A stretch of 64,000 nucleotides of DNA. It comes from Streptomyces sp. H27-H1. Its GTDB lineage: Bacteria > Actinomycetota > Actinomycetes > Streptomycetales > Streptomycetaceae. A model generated the notes under the pieces. It worked only from the letters and a program-made list of their open reading frames with translations, was not told where the DNA came from and ran no database searches. Numbering within the stretch: position 1 is the stretch's first letter; every line of letters begins with the position of its first letter. Below are positions 38,281-46,880 of the stretch, in pieces. Made by a program: the position numbers and the translations under genes. The DNA is taken from assembly GCF_026627445.1 (NCBI RefSeq), contig NZ_JAPNLJ010000006.1, positions 236,084 through 300,083 of the forward strand, in the 5' to 3' direction.

Positions 38281-38874
38281 GTGAGCGATCTGCTTCTGGT
38301 GAGGCACGGCGAGACCGCCTGGAGTGCGACCGGACGGCACACGGGCCGCACCGACGTCCCGCTGACCGCGCGCGGGGTCGAGGAGGCCATCTCCCTCGCC
38401 CCGTACTTCCGCGACCGCAACCCCGCCCTGGTCCTGACCAGCCCCCTGCGCCGGGCCGCCGCCACCGCCCGGCTCGCCGGACTGAGCGGCGGCGTCACCG
38501 ACCCGGACCTGTACGAGTGGGACTACGGCGGCTACGAGGGCATCACCACCGCCGAGATCCTGCGCGGACGCCCCGACTGGTCCCTGTGGACCGACGGAGT
38601 GCCGCCCGGCGACGAGGAGCACCCCGGCGAGAACGCCGCCCAGGTCGGCGCCCGCGCGGACCGGGTGCTCGCCCGGGCGGCCGAGGTGCTGCGCGCCGAC
38701 GGGGACGATGTCGTCCTGGTGGCCCACGCACATCTGCTGCGGGTGCTGACCGCCCGCTACCTCGGTCTGCCGCCCGAGGCCGGACGCCTCTTCCTGCTCC
38801 GCACGGGTACCGTCAGCCTGCTGTCGACGGAACACGGCCTGCCGGTGGTAGCGGGTTGGAACACCCGCCCCTGA
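38281..38874 (+). CDS. Histidine phosphatase / phosphoglycerate mutase-like protein
   Basis: A 197-residue histidine phosphatase. The catalytic RHGE is at LLVRHGETAW, followed by the typical GRTDVPLTARG, TSPLRRAAATA and the second His in VLVAHAHLLRVL. Members act on phosphosugars such as phosphoglycerate or ribazole phosphate; which substrate applies here is unknown. It starts with GTG 38281, 101 bp from the divergent sigma factor start, and precedes a permease gene by 44 bp. Confidence 0.9.
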   Translation: MSDLLLVRHGETAWSATGRHTGRTDVPLTARGVEEAISLAPYFRDRNPALVLTSPLRRAAATARLAGLSGGVTDPDLYEWDYGGYEGITTAEILRGRPDWSLWTDGVPPGDEEHPGENAAQVGARADRVLARAAEVLRADGDDVVLVAHAHLLRVLTARYLGLPPEAGRLFLLRTGTVSLLSTEHGLPVVAGWNTRP

Positions 38875-38918
38875 GGCCCCGCCTCGCGCGTCGGCGCCGT
38901 CTGCGTGACGATGCGTAC

Positions 38919-40481
38919 ATGGCCCACCATGGCTCGGACGGCGTGCCCCCTGAGCGCCCGGGACCGGTTCCGGAGCCGGGAGCGAGGGCCGTCACCGACC
39001 CCGCCGCCGACGGGGACCCCGGGCTCAAGGCCAACGCGATCGGCTTCCTCGACGCGCTCGTCATCGGCCTGAACTCGACCTCGCCCGCCTACTCCCTGGC
39101 CGCGGTCATCGGGCCGATCGTCGCGCTCGCCGGCATCTACGCACCCGGCGTCATGCTGGCCTCCTTCGTGCCGATGCTGCTGATCGCCGCCGCCTTCTAC
39201 TACCTCAACAAGGTCGACCAGGACTGCGGCACCACCTTCTCGTGGGTGACGCGCGCCATGGGCCCCTGGGCCGGCTGGCTCGGCGGCTGGGCCATCGCGA
39301 TGACCGGCGTCCTCGTCATCGGCTCGCTGGCCGACGTGGCCGTCCACTTCGGCCTCCTGGCCGCCGGACTCGACAGCTGGGCGGCGAACGAGGCGCTCCG
39401 GCAGACCCTGACCGTCGTGGTGATCCTGGCCATGACCGCCGTCTGCGTCATCGGTACCGAGATGTCCGCCCGGCTCCAGGACGTGCTGATCCTCGCCCAG
39501 GTCTTCTTCCTGCTGGTCTTCGCCGTGGTCGCCCTCTACCGCGTCTACGCCGGCACCAGCAGCCTGGACGGCACCAGACCCGCACTGGAGTGGCTCAACC
39601 CCTTCGGCGCCGGCGGCGCCGCCCTCACCGGCGGACTGCTGCTCGGCGTCTTCATCTACTGGGGCTGGGAGTCGGCGGTCAACCTCACCGAGGAGGTCGA
39701 GGACTCCGCCACCGCACCGGGCAAGGCCGGCATCTGGTCCACCGTGGTGCTGCTGGTGACGTACCTCTCCGTGGGCTTCGCCGTCGTCGGCTACGCCGGG
39801 ACGGAGTTCCTCGCCGCCAACGCGGGCGAGGAGGAGGCCGTCTTCGCGGTCCTCGCGCACGAGGTCATGGGCGGCTGGGCCTGGGTGGTCCTCCTCGCCG
39901 TCTGCACCTCAGCCCTCGCCTCCACGCAGACCACGATCATCCCCGCTTCCCGTACCGCACTGTCCATGGCCCGCCGGCACGCACTGCCCCCGCACCTCTC
40001 GCACATCCACCCCCGGTTCCGCACCCCGGACGTGAGCACCTGGTGGGTGGCCGGCATCGCCATCGCCTGGTACCTCGCCGTCAACCAGATCAGCGAGAAC
40101 GCACTCCTGGACTCCCTGACCGCCCTCTCCCTGCTGATCTCCTTCTACTACGCGCTCACCGGCCTGGCCTGCGCCGTCTACTACCGCCGCCACCTGCTGG
40201 AGAGCGTGCACAACTTCCTGTTCATCGGCCTCGGCCCGGTGGTCGGCGCCGCCCTGCTGGCCTGGCTGCTCGTGAAATCGGTCAGCGCCATGTCCGACCC
40301 GGAGAACTCGGCGAGCGGGGCCTCCTGGTTCGGGCTCGGACCACCGCTGGTCATCGGGATCGGGATCGCCGTCGTGGGTGTGCTCGTCATGTGCTTCTGG
40401 CGGATCAGGGACGGCCACTTCTGGCAGGAGCGGCGCGGCGTCGCCGACCCGGCCCTCGTCCACACGACGAAGAAGTCCTGA
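38919..40481 (+). CDS. APC-family amino acid permease
   Basis: A 520-residue transporter with about 12 membrane helices beginning near residue 50 (LKANAIGFLDALVIGLNSTSPAYSLAAVIGPIVA). The FIYWGWESAVNLTEE segment and the Gly-rich first helix are typical of the APC superfamily of amino acid/polyamine/organocation transporters. The N-terminal 45 residues are Pro/Asp-rich and cytoplasmic. ATG 38919 is the first start giving this layout. It is followed 37 bp later by a universal stress protein gene, a common pairing. Confidence 0.92.
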   Translation: MAHHGSDGVPPERPGPVPEPGARAVTDPAADGDPGLKANAIGFLDALVIGLNSTSPAYSLAAVIGPIVALAGIYAPGVMLASFVPMLLIAAAFYYLNKVDQDCGTTFSWVTRAMGPWAGWLGGWAIAMTGVLVIGSLADVAVHFGLLAAGLDSWAANEALRQTLTVVVILAMTAVCVIGTEMSARLQDVLILAQVFFLLVFAVVALYRVYAGTSSLDGTRPALEWLNPFGAGGAALTGGLLLGVFIYWGWESAVNLTEEVEDSATAPGKAGIWSTVVLLVTYLSVGFAVVGYAGTEFLAANAGEEEAVFAVLAHEVMGGWAWVVLLAVCTSALASTQTTIIPASRTALSMARRHALPPHLSHIHPRFRTPDVSTWWVAGIAIAWYLAVNQISENALLDSLTALSLLISFYYALTGLACAVYYRRHLLESVHNFLFIGLGPVVGAALLAWLLVKSVSAMSDPENSASGASWFGLGPPLVIGIGIAVVGVLVMCFWRIRDGHFWQERRGVADPALVHTTKKS

Positions 40482-40518
40482 ACCCGAACTTCCTTGCCGG
40501 AAGCCGAGAGGAGCCCCG

Positions 40519-40947
40519 ATGTCCGTCGTCCTCGGATACGACGAGTCGCCCGGCGCCGAGCGCGCCCTGCGCGTGGCCCTGGAGGTGGCCACCGCCTTCG
40601 GCGAGCCGCTCGTCCTCGTCTACGGGGCCGCCGCCCCGGGCCCCACCGGCGAGGAGTACCGCGCGCACCGGGAGGCCGTCCGGGAGGCGGGCCGCAGTGC
40701 GCTCGCCCGGGCGGTGGAGGCCGCCGACGAGGCGGGAGTGCCGTCCACGGTCGAAGTGGCCGACGAGAAGCCGGCCCAGGCGCTGCTCGACGCCGCCGAG
40801 CGGTACGGCGCCCGGGTGATCATCGTGGGGAGCTGGGGCGACAGCCCGATCCGCGGCGCCCTCCTCGGATCCACCCCGCACAAACTCCTGCACCTCTCCC
40901 CGGTCCCGGTCCTGTGTGTTCCGACGGAGCGGATTCCCAGAGCGTGA
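40519..40947 (+). CDS. Universal stress protein UspA-like
   Basis: A 142-residue single-domain USP. It begins VVLGYDESPGAERAL and carries the ATP-binding-type motif GSWGDSPIRGALLGSTPHKLL with LSPVPVLCVP at the end, matching the G-x2-G-x9-G(S/T) pattern. Such proteins bind ATP and modulate stress or transporter activity. The start ATG 40519 has GAGAGGAG 5 bases upstream. It sits directly behind the APC permease gene, suggesting an operon and a regulatory role on transport. Confidence 0.93.
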   Translation: MSVVLGYDESPGAERALRVALEVATAFGEPLVLVYGAAAPGPTGEEYRAHREAVREAGRSALARAVEAADEAGVPSTVEVADEKPAQALLDAAERYGARVIIVGSWGDSPIRGALLGSTPHKLLHLSPVPVLCVPTERIPRA

Positions 40948-41245
40948 GCGGCGGGCGGCGACCCGTACGGAGTCGTGCCCGACGGACGGGTCCGTTGGTA
41001 TTCCCCTGGCCGAAGATCAGCGCTCATTCCTGTACCAATGGCCCAGTAGGGGTCGGCCGAGTTGAGCCATTGCCCCTGCGGATGCTTATCTGTGTCCTAT
41101 CCATGTATCTACGGCGCCACGCAGCGCCGGACGGCAACGAGGCCGATCCGGACCGTGGCGCCTTCGCCGTGCCCGTGTAGCGCCCACCACCCCAGGGCGC
41201 GAGTGGGACCGGCGTGTTCCATCGCAAGGGGGGCGGCACACCGCC
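40948..41245. other. 298-bp intergenic region upstream of FUSC gene
   Basis: No recognised gene. AT-richer patches around 40995-41035 and 41085-41115 are promoter candidates. A possible 30-odd-codon frame beginning MLICVLSMYLRRHAAPDG near 41081 ends before 41180; nothing supports its expression. Confidence 0.4.
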
Positions 41246-42763
41246 GTGAAGAGGATGTTCGTGGCTCCGGATCCGGGGCGCGCAAGACTCAGGAACTCGT
41301 TGCGGGCCGTCATCGGCGTCGCCCTCGCCGTGGCCGAGCTCTGCGGGCTCTCGCTCGTCGCATCGATCACCGGGGGCCTGACCGCCCTGCTGGCCCTCTT
41401 CACGGTGACCGACTCGACCGTGCGCGCCCAGCGGGTGACCACCGCCCTGCTGCCGGCCGCCGGTTTCCCCGTGCTGGCCCTGGCAACGAGCCTGCACGGC
41501 GTACCGCCGGCCCGCGACGCGGTGTTCGTCGCCGTCGTGTTCGCCGGCGTCTACGCCCGCAGGTGGGGGGTGCGCGGCCACGCCCTCGGGATCTTCGCGT
41601 TCATGAACTTCTTCGTCACGCAGTTCCTGCATGCCCGGCCCGGGCAGCTGCCGGAGCTCTACGCGGCCGTCGCACTGGCTCTCCTGTCGGCGGCCGCCGT
41701 GCGGTTCGTACTGTGGCCGATCGAGCGGACCGTGCCGCCCGCCGCGGCGCCGCCCGCGCCGCCCGGCACCGGGCTGGCCCGGCCGACCACCCGGCAGGCC
41801 TTCCAGGCCACCGCCGCCTGCGCGGTCGCGCTGGGCATCGGCCAGGTCCTCTCGCAGGACCGCTGGTACTGGGCCGTCGGCACCGCCTGGTGGATCTTCG
41901 TCAACACCGCCTCGCGCGGCGAGACGCTGGTACGCGGATTCCGCCGGGTCCTCGGCACGGTGATCGGGATCGGGGCGGGACTCCTGATCGCCATCCCGCT
42001 GCACGGGGCGCCGGCGCCCACGGCCGTACTGGTCGCGCTCTGCGTCTTCGGGATCTTCTACACCGCCGCCGTGTCCTACAGCTGGATGATGCTGGCCGTG
42101 ACGGTCATGGCGGGCCTGCTCTACGGGCTGCTCGGCGTGCTCGATCCGGGCCTGCTCGTCCTGCGCCTCGAGCAGACGACCGTCGGCGCGGTGTGCGCCG
42201 GGCTGGCCGTGGTCCTGGTGCTCCCGGTGACCACGCACGCGACCAACGACATGTGGATCCAGCGCGCGCTGCGCTGCGTGCGCACCTGCACGGCGCAGGC
42301 CGCGGCCCGGCTCGCCGGTTCGCCGGTCGCCGACCCCGCGCCGCACGCCGCGGAGCTGGAGCTGTTCCTGGGCCGGGTACGGCTTTCCCTGGCTCCGCTC
42401 GTCCACCCGCTCAGTCCCTACCGCGGCCGCAAGGCCAGGGCCCGCCGGGTGCTCGCGCTGCTCGACGAGTGCGCCGTCGAGGTCCGCGGCCTGGTCTCCG
42501 TGGCGGCGGACCCGGACGCGAGCCACGACGCCCGGCTCGCGGCGGCCTGCTGGCGCGTGGAAGCCGCCGTAGAAGCCCTGCTGACGCCGGAGGCGCCGGG
42601 TGGGGTGCAGCGCGGGGCGCAGGCGCAGCACCGGCCGGCCACCGCGGCCGCGCGGGTCGCCGCGGAGCCCGCGCTGGCGCATCTGCACGGTCTGGAGCGG
42701 CTCCTCGCCCAGCTCGACGGACCCTTGCGCAGCGCGTCACGCTCCCCGTTGGTGGGCGCCTGA
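41246..42763 (+). CDS. FUSC-family membrane protein
   Basis: A 505-residue protein of the fusaric-acid-resistance-like family. Two blocks of hydrophobic helices (about residues 20-165 and 185-330) are followed by a ~170-residue cytoplasmic helical domain rich in Ala/Arg/Leu. Family members are aromatic-acid or other efflux proteins or aluminium-activated-malate-transporter-like. GTG 41246 gives MKRMFVAPDPGRARLRNSLRAV; a run of G lies 11 bases upstream. Its last 27 bp overlap the convergent LuxR-type gene. Confidence 0.85.
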   Translation: MKRMFVAPDPGRARLRNSLRAVIGVALAVAELCGLSLVASITGGLTALLALFTVTDSTVRAQRVTTALLPAAGFPVLALATSLHGVPPARDAVFVAVVFAGVYARRWGVRGHALGIFAFMNFFVTQFLHARPGQLPELYAAVALALLSAAAVRFVLWPIERTVPPAAAPPAPPGTGLARPTTRQAFQATAACAVALGIGQVLSQDRWYWAVGTAWWIFVNTASRGETLVRGFRRVLGTVIGIGAGLLIAIPLHGAPAPTAVLVALCVFGIFYTAAVSYSWMMLAVTVMAGLLYGLLGVLDPGLLVLRLEQTTVGAVCAGLAVVLVLPVTTHATNDMWIQRALRCVRTCTAQAAARLAGSPVADPAPHAAELELFLGRVRLSLAPLVHPLSPYRGRKARARRVLALLDECAVEVRGLVSVAADPDASHDARLAAACWRVEAAVEALLTPEAPGGVQRGAQAQHRPATAAARVAAEPALAHLHGLERLLAQLDGPLRSASRSPLVGA

Positions 42764-43762
42764 TCCCGGTGGCCGGGGCCGGCCCCGGTCGGTGTCGAGG
42801 GCTCCGGCCCTCGCGAGGCTGAAACCGAGCTCGGCCCTGCTGCGGCTTCCGAAGCGGGTGGCGGCGCGTTTGATGTGCGCGCCGATGGTGCGGGTGCTCA
42901 GGCCGAGCCGTTTGGAAATGGCCTCGTCCGTGTGCCCCCTCACCATGAGTTCGAGAATCGTCCGCTGGATTTCGTCGGTGAGTTGTGGAGGGCGTTGCCC
43001 CGTGGTGTCGAACTCGACGGGGACGGCCCGTTCCCATACGCCTTCGAAGGTCTTCGTGAGGTATTGGATCAGGCCGGGTTCGCGAATTTCCAGGACGTAC
43101 GCCTGGTTTCCGCTCTCGCTGAGCACCGCGATGAAGGCGGCCGTTCGGTCGCACACGATCAGCCGCTCGAACCTCTCGCCCACCGTCCGCACCTCGGCGC
43201 CCTCTTGGGTGACCCGTTCCATGTGGGCGAGCGTCGGGGCGTGCGCGCGGACCGTGTGGCCGTAGATCGTGCGCTGGCGAACGCCCCGGCCGGCCAGGGC
43301 GAGATCGCGGGGCAGCGCGTCGGTCAGCGCGCCGGAGGGGCGGCCGCCCTCGGGGTGCGCGCTGAGCAGTTCCTCGGAGCAGCTCTCCAGGGCCCCCTGG
43401 ACGGCGGTGTCGATGACGTCGCGGCCGATCAGCGGCTGTACGTGGGCCTTGTGCCGCTGGCGTTCGTGCCGGTAGACGGTCTCCATCGGGGACAGGGAGG
43501 CGATCATCGTGTCGAGCGCGGCCCGCTGGTCCCGGATGGCCCGCTTGATGGGCCGGGCGAGGGTGATCGCGGCGACCGAGGGTGGTACGGGGAGGTGGTC
43601 GGGGGAGCCGTCCAGCTTCCGCAGCAGCCCGAAGGCGATCAGGCAGTCCGGAACGGTCCCCGATAATCCGCCCTCGCGTAAGGCCCTTCGGTAACCGGCC
43701 GCGCAGTCGCCGCAGATCGACGTGCAGCCGTCAATGTCGGGATGTGCGGTGTTGGTGTTCAT
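42737..43762 (-). CDS. LuxR-type HTH regulator with cysteine-containing N-terminus
   Basis: A 341-residue regulator. The C-terminal LuxR/GerE helix-turn-helix is at about 261-314 (LTDEIQRTILELMVRGHTDEAISKRLGLSTRTIGAHIKRA). The middle contains a helical linker (RDQRAALDTMIASLSPMETVYRHER) and a phospholipase-D/TrmB-like sensor region with ERFERLIVCDRTAAF. The N-terminus holds C13, C17, C20 and C40 in DGCTSICGDCAAGY and TVPDC, a spacing able to bind a metal or Fe-S cluster. ATG 43762 has a GGGGG site upstream. It is divergent from the small helical protein and nos genes. Confidence 0.88.
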   Translation of the reverse strand: MNTNTAHPDIDGCTSICGDCAAGYRRALREGGLSGTVPDCLIAFGLLRKLDGSPDHLPVPPSVAAITLARPIKRAIRDQRAALDTMIASLSPMETVYRHERQRHKAHVQPLIGRDVIDTAVQGALESCSEELLSAHPEGGRPSGALTDALPRDLALAGRGVRQRTIYGHTVRAHAPTLAHMERVTQEGAEVRTVGERFERLIVCDRTAAFIAVLSESGNQAYVLEIREPGLIQYLTKTFEGVWERAVPVEFDTTGQRPPQLTDEIQRTILELMVRGHTDEAISKRLGLSTRTIGAHIKRAATRFGSRSRAELGFSLARAGALDTDRGRPRPPGSGAHQRGA

Positions 43763-43898
43763 CTGGACCCCCTTCTTGTTCCGGCAATGCAAGATCAGGA
43801 TGCCTCGGCCCGTTGGCCGCGGGGGAGGGGAACGGCAGGATCTGTCTCGCCTGATGATCGCGAAATGGCCCACATGACCGGTGGCGGGAGTGGCGACG

Positions 43899-44183
43899 GT
43901 GAAGCGAGACATCCATTCCGAGCGCAGTATTCCTCCGGCGGGACTGACCGAGGCGCTGGACCTGCTGGCCCGGGCCCGCAAGGCCGTGGACGACGCCTAC
44001 GGCTCCGACGATCAACTCTCCCGAGTCGCGCTGCACTTGATCGACTGCGCCTCCGACGCCTCGGCCCTGCTCTGCCGGAAGGACGGCCTGGAGGCGGCCC
44101 GCGAGGCGCTGGGCTCCGCCCGCTCCGCGGTGGTCGCCGCGACCGCCGCCGTGCACGTGATCCACGACGCAACCCGTGTGTGA
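43899..44183 (+). CDS. Small helical protein, 94 aa, unknown
   Basis: Not recognised. From GTG 43899 (GGAG 7 bases upstream at 43888-43891) the frame encodes a basic start (KRDIHSERSIPPAG) then a long amphipathic region LTEALDLLARARKAVDDAYG, RVALHLIDCASDASALLCRKD and AARSA-like helices ending VHVIHDATRV. Codon bias supports it as coding, and an alternative GTG at 43881 exists. It lies between the LuxR-type regulator and nos, in the direction of nos. It may be a regulatory or bundle-forming protein; this is unsupported by homology. Confidence 0.5.
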   Translation: MKRDIHSERSIPPAGLTEALDLLARARKAVDDAYGSDDQLSRVALHLIDCASDASALLCRKDGLEAAREALGSARSAVVAATAAVHVIHDATRV

Positions 44184-44506
44184 ACGGCCGGTTGGGCCTT
44201 CGGTTGAGCCGGGTCGAGGCGGGCTGAGCCGTCCGTCCCGGCCCCGATGAGCAGTCCGACGCAGTCGCTCGTCGCTCTTTCTCGCCCGCGTCCGTGGCTG
44301 CGGCCGCAGCGCCGGATAGTACGTCTCCCCAACTCCCGTCCGCAGGCTGATTGATGAAGATCACTCGGAGGAGTGTTCCGGACGCGCCTTCCATACGCCG
44401 CTGACCTGCGGCGTGTACAACGGGTGATTGTTCATTGCACATTCATCCGGCATGGCCCCTCCATGCCACGCGGGTGGACCTGGTCGGACAGGGGGTAATC
44501 GCCGGA
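44184..44506. other. 323-bp intergenic region upstream of nos
   Basis: No gene recognised. AT-richer stretches at about 44340-44372 (with GATGAAGATCACT) and 44410-44450 are candidate promoter and regulatory DNA for nos. An in-frame TTG at 44435 would extend NOS by 24 residues but has no supporting ribosome binding site. Confidence 0.45.
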
Positions 44507-45655
44507 ATGGAAATACTTCAGCAGCGCTCAACCACCGCTCAGGTGTGGGAAGAGGCCGAGGAGTTCATCCGACTGTTCCACAGGGAGAATCCGGACGCGG
44601 GTGATCCGCGCGAGCGGCTCGCCGCCGTACGGGCCGAGCTCGCCGGGACGGGCACGTACCGGCACACTCCCGAGGAGCTGGAGCACGGAGCGCGCGTCGC
44701 GTGGCGCAACAGCAACCGCTGCATAGGCAGGCTGTACTGGAACTCGCTGCGGGTACGCGACCGCCGCGGGCTCACCGGCGGCGACGAGATAGCCGACGAG
44801 TGCTTCGAGCACCTGCGTGAGGCGACCAACCGCGGCCGGGTCCGGCCCACCATCACGGTCTTCGCCCCTGACACCCCGGACCGCCCCGGGCCGGTCATCT
44901 GGAGCGAGCAGCTGGTCCGGTACGCCGGCTACGGCGACCACCACTCGATAACCGTCGGCGACGCCCGCAACGCCGAGCTCACGAGCGCGCTCCTCGCCCT
45001 CGGCTGGCGTCGCGGCCCCGGCACCCCCTTCGACCTCCTTCCACTGGTCGTGCAGGGGGTCGACGACAAACCCCGCTGGTTCGACGTCCCCGCGGACGCC
45101 GTGCTGGAGGTGCCCATCGAGCACCCCGACGGAGCGGCGGGCGGCGACGGCTGGTCGGACTGGGGACTGCGCTGGCACGCCGTACCCGCGATCGCCAACA
45201 TGTGCCTGGAGATCGGCGGCATCCACTACCCGGCGGCCCCGTTCAACGGCTGGTACATGGGCACCGAGATCGGCGCCCGCAACCTCGCCGACACCGACCG
45301 CTACAACCTCCTGCCCGCGGTCGCCCGCCGCATGGGCCTCGACACCACCAGCGACCGGTCCCTCTGGAAGGACCGCGCGCTCGTCGAGCTCAACCGGGCC
45401 GTACTGCACTCCTTCGACCGGGCCAAGGTCACCATCGCCGACCACCACACGGAGGCCCGGCGCTTCCTGACCCACATGGAGAAGGAAGAGAACAAGGGCC
45501 GTGACGTGGGCGCGGACTGGTCCTGGATCGTGCCGCCGATCTCCGGATCGGCGACCCCGGTCTTCCACCGCACCTACGAGGACCGGCCGAGCTCGACCGC
45601 GTACGTCCACCACTCCGGCGCCCAGGAACGGGCCCAAGGGCGAGACATGGTCTAG
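44507..45655 (+). CDS. nos: Nitric oxide synthase oxygenase domain protein
   Basis: A 382-residue bacterial NOS that oxidises L-arginine to citrulline and NO, using heme and a tetrahydropterin/folate cofactor. The proximal heme thiolate is C72 in ARVAWRNSNRCIGR; the arginine-binding Glu is E254 in GWYMGTEIGARNL. Other signatures are GWRR, LPLVVQG, WFDVPADAVLEVPIEHPD, PAIANMCLEIGGI and the C-terminal DWSWIVPPISGSATPVFHR. There is no reductase domain, as usual in bacteria, so it relies on cellular flavodoxin/ferredoxin reductases. ATG 44507 gives the normal family start. Confidence 0.95.
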   Translation: MEILQQRSTTAQVWEEAEEFIRLFHRENPDAGDPRERLAAVRAELAGTGTYRHTPEELEHGARVAWRNSNRCIGRLYWNSLRVRDRRGLTGGDEIADECFEHLREATNRGRVRPTITVFAPDTPDRPGPVIWSEQLVRYAGYGDHHSITVGDARNAELTSALLALGWRRGPGTPFDLLPLVVQGVDDKPRWFDVPADAVLEVPIEHPDGAAGGDGWSDWGLRWHAVPAIANMCLEIGGIHYPAAPFNGWYMGTEIGARNLADTDRYNLLPAVARRMGLDTTSDRSLWKDRALVELNRAVLHSFDRAKVTIADHHTEARRFLTHMEKEENKGRDVGADWSWIVPPISGSATPVFHRTYEDRPSSTAYVHHSGAQERAQGRDMV

Positions 45656-45710
45656 ACCTTCTGTTACCGTCGCTCCCGAACGGATCCGGAACGGCGGAGA
45701 GGGGCCTCTC

Positions 45711-46799
45711 GTGAGCGACGCGGACAGTGGTGTGGGCGGTACGGACCGAACGCCCGGCAGCGGCGGACACCGGGCCTGGATCGGCTCGTTCACCTCGGGG
45801 GGCGGCCGCGGTGTCACCACCGCGGCCGTGGATCCGGCCACCGGGGCACTGACCGTGCTCGCGGCCACCGACGCGGTCGTCGACCCCTCCTACCTGGCCC
45901 ACGACCCGGCCGCCGGCGTGCTGTACGCCGTGAGCGAGGCCGAACAGGGCGCCGTGGGTGCCTTCCTGACCACCGCCGAGGGGCTGGTCCCCTTCGGCGC
46001 GCCCGTCGGTGTCGGCGGCGCCGGCCCCACCCACCTCAGCGTGGCCGGGCGCCGGCTGCTGACCGCCAACTACACCTCCGGCAGCGTCAGCAGCCTCCCG
46101 CTCGCCGCCGACGGCGCGATCGGGCAGCCCGCCGCCGTACTGGCCCACCAGGGCTCCGGCCCCGACGCCGGCCGGCAGAGGTCCCCGCACGCACACCAGG
46201 TGCTGCCCGGCCCCGGTGGCCGCTGGGTGCTCAGCGTCGACCTCGGCACCGACTCGGTCCGGGTCTGTGCGCTCGACCCGGACACCGGGGCCCCGCGCGT
46301 CCACTCCGAGACCGTACTGCGCGCCGGGACCGGCCCCCGGCACCTCGCCTTCCACCCGTCCGGCGAGGTGGTCTACGTCCTGCACGAGCTGGAGCCGCAG
46401 CTGACCGTCTGCCGCTGGAACGCGGACTCGGGCGAGCTCCAACCGGTCGCCGAGGTTCCGGTCGCCTCCCCGGGCGCTCCAGGGTCCGCAGCGGCCTCCC
46501 CTTCGGCGGTCGTGGCCTCGCCCGACGGCCGTTTCGTCTGGGCGGCCGTCCGCGGAGCCGACACCATCGTCACCCTCTCGCTCGAGGGCGGCGCGGAGAA
46601 ACCGCTGCTCACGGGCACCGTGCCGTGCGGAGGCAGCTGGCCGCGCGATCTCACCGCCGACCCGTCGGGGCGCCGGCTCTACGCGGCCAACGAGCGCTCG
46701 GGCGACGTCACCTGGTTCGAGGTGGACCCGCTCACCGGCGAGCCCCGCCGGGCCGGCTCGGTGGCCGTGCCCGCCGCCACCTGCGTGGTCTTCGGCTGA
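45711..46799 (+). CDS. Lactonase-family seven-bladed beta-propeller protein
   Basis: A 362-residue propeller of the 6-phosphogluconolactonase (YbhE/Pgl)-like lactonase family. Repeating YVTN/propeller blades are visible: AWIGSFTSGGGRGV, PSYLAHDPAAGVLYAVSE, PTHLSVAGRRLLTANYTSGS, GPRHLAFHPSGEVVYVLHEL and WPRDLTADPSGRRLYAANERSG. The conserved SPHAHQV motif with its His residues supports lactonase chemistry. GTG 45711 has GGAGAGG upstream. It follows nos by 55 bp, so the two may be co-transcribed; no shared pathway is known. Confidence 0.9.
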   Translation: MSDADSGVGGTDRTPGSGGHRAWIGSFTSGGGRGVTTAAVDPATGALTVLAATDAVVDPSYLAHDPAAGVLYAVSEAEQGAVGAFLTTAEGLVPFGAPVGVGGAGPTHLSVAGRRLLTANYTSGSVSSLPLAADGAIGQPAAVLAHQGSGPDAGRQRSPHAHQVLPGPGGRWVLSVDLGTDSVRVCALDPDTGAPRVHSETVLRAGTGPRHLAFHPSGEVVYVLHELEPQLTVCRWNADSGELQPVAEVPVASPGAPGSAAASPSAVVASPDGRFVWAAVRGADTIVTLSLEGGAEKPLLTGTVPCGGSWPRDLTADPSGRRLYAANERSGDVTWFEVDPLTGEPRRAGSVAVPAATCVVFG

Positions 46800-46809
46800 C
46801 ATCCGTCCG

Positions 46810-46867
46810 CCGGACGTACGAGGGCCCGCGCCCCGGAATCCCGGGGCGCGGGCCCTCGTACGTCCGG
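46810..46867. terminator. Perfect 27-bp-stem bidirectional terminator
   Basis: A perfect inverted repeat, 46810-46836 against 46841-46867, with loop AATC, lies between the convergent lactonase and CbiX-like genes. It starts CCGGACGTACGAGGGCCCGC and is unusually long and mismatch-free. Confidence 0.9.
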
Positions 46868-46880
46868 CGAGAGCAGGGTG

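Noticed and set aside
41081..41180. Short leader-peptide-like frame upstream of FUSC
   Set aside because: No ribosome binding site or attenuator structure was seen; too little evidence to call it a gene.
44507..45655. NOS as part of a thaxtomin-type nitration cluster
   Set aside because: Neither the nitrating P450 (TxtE-like) nor NRPS genes are adjacent; the only P450 is 13 kb away and in a different context.
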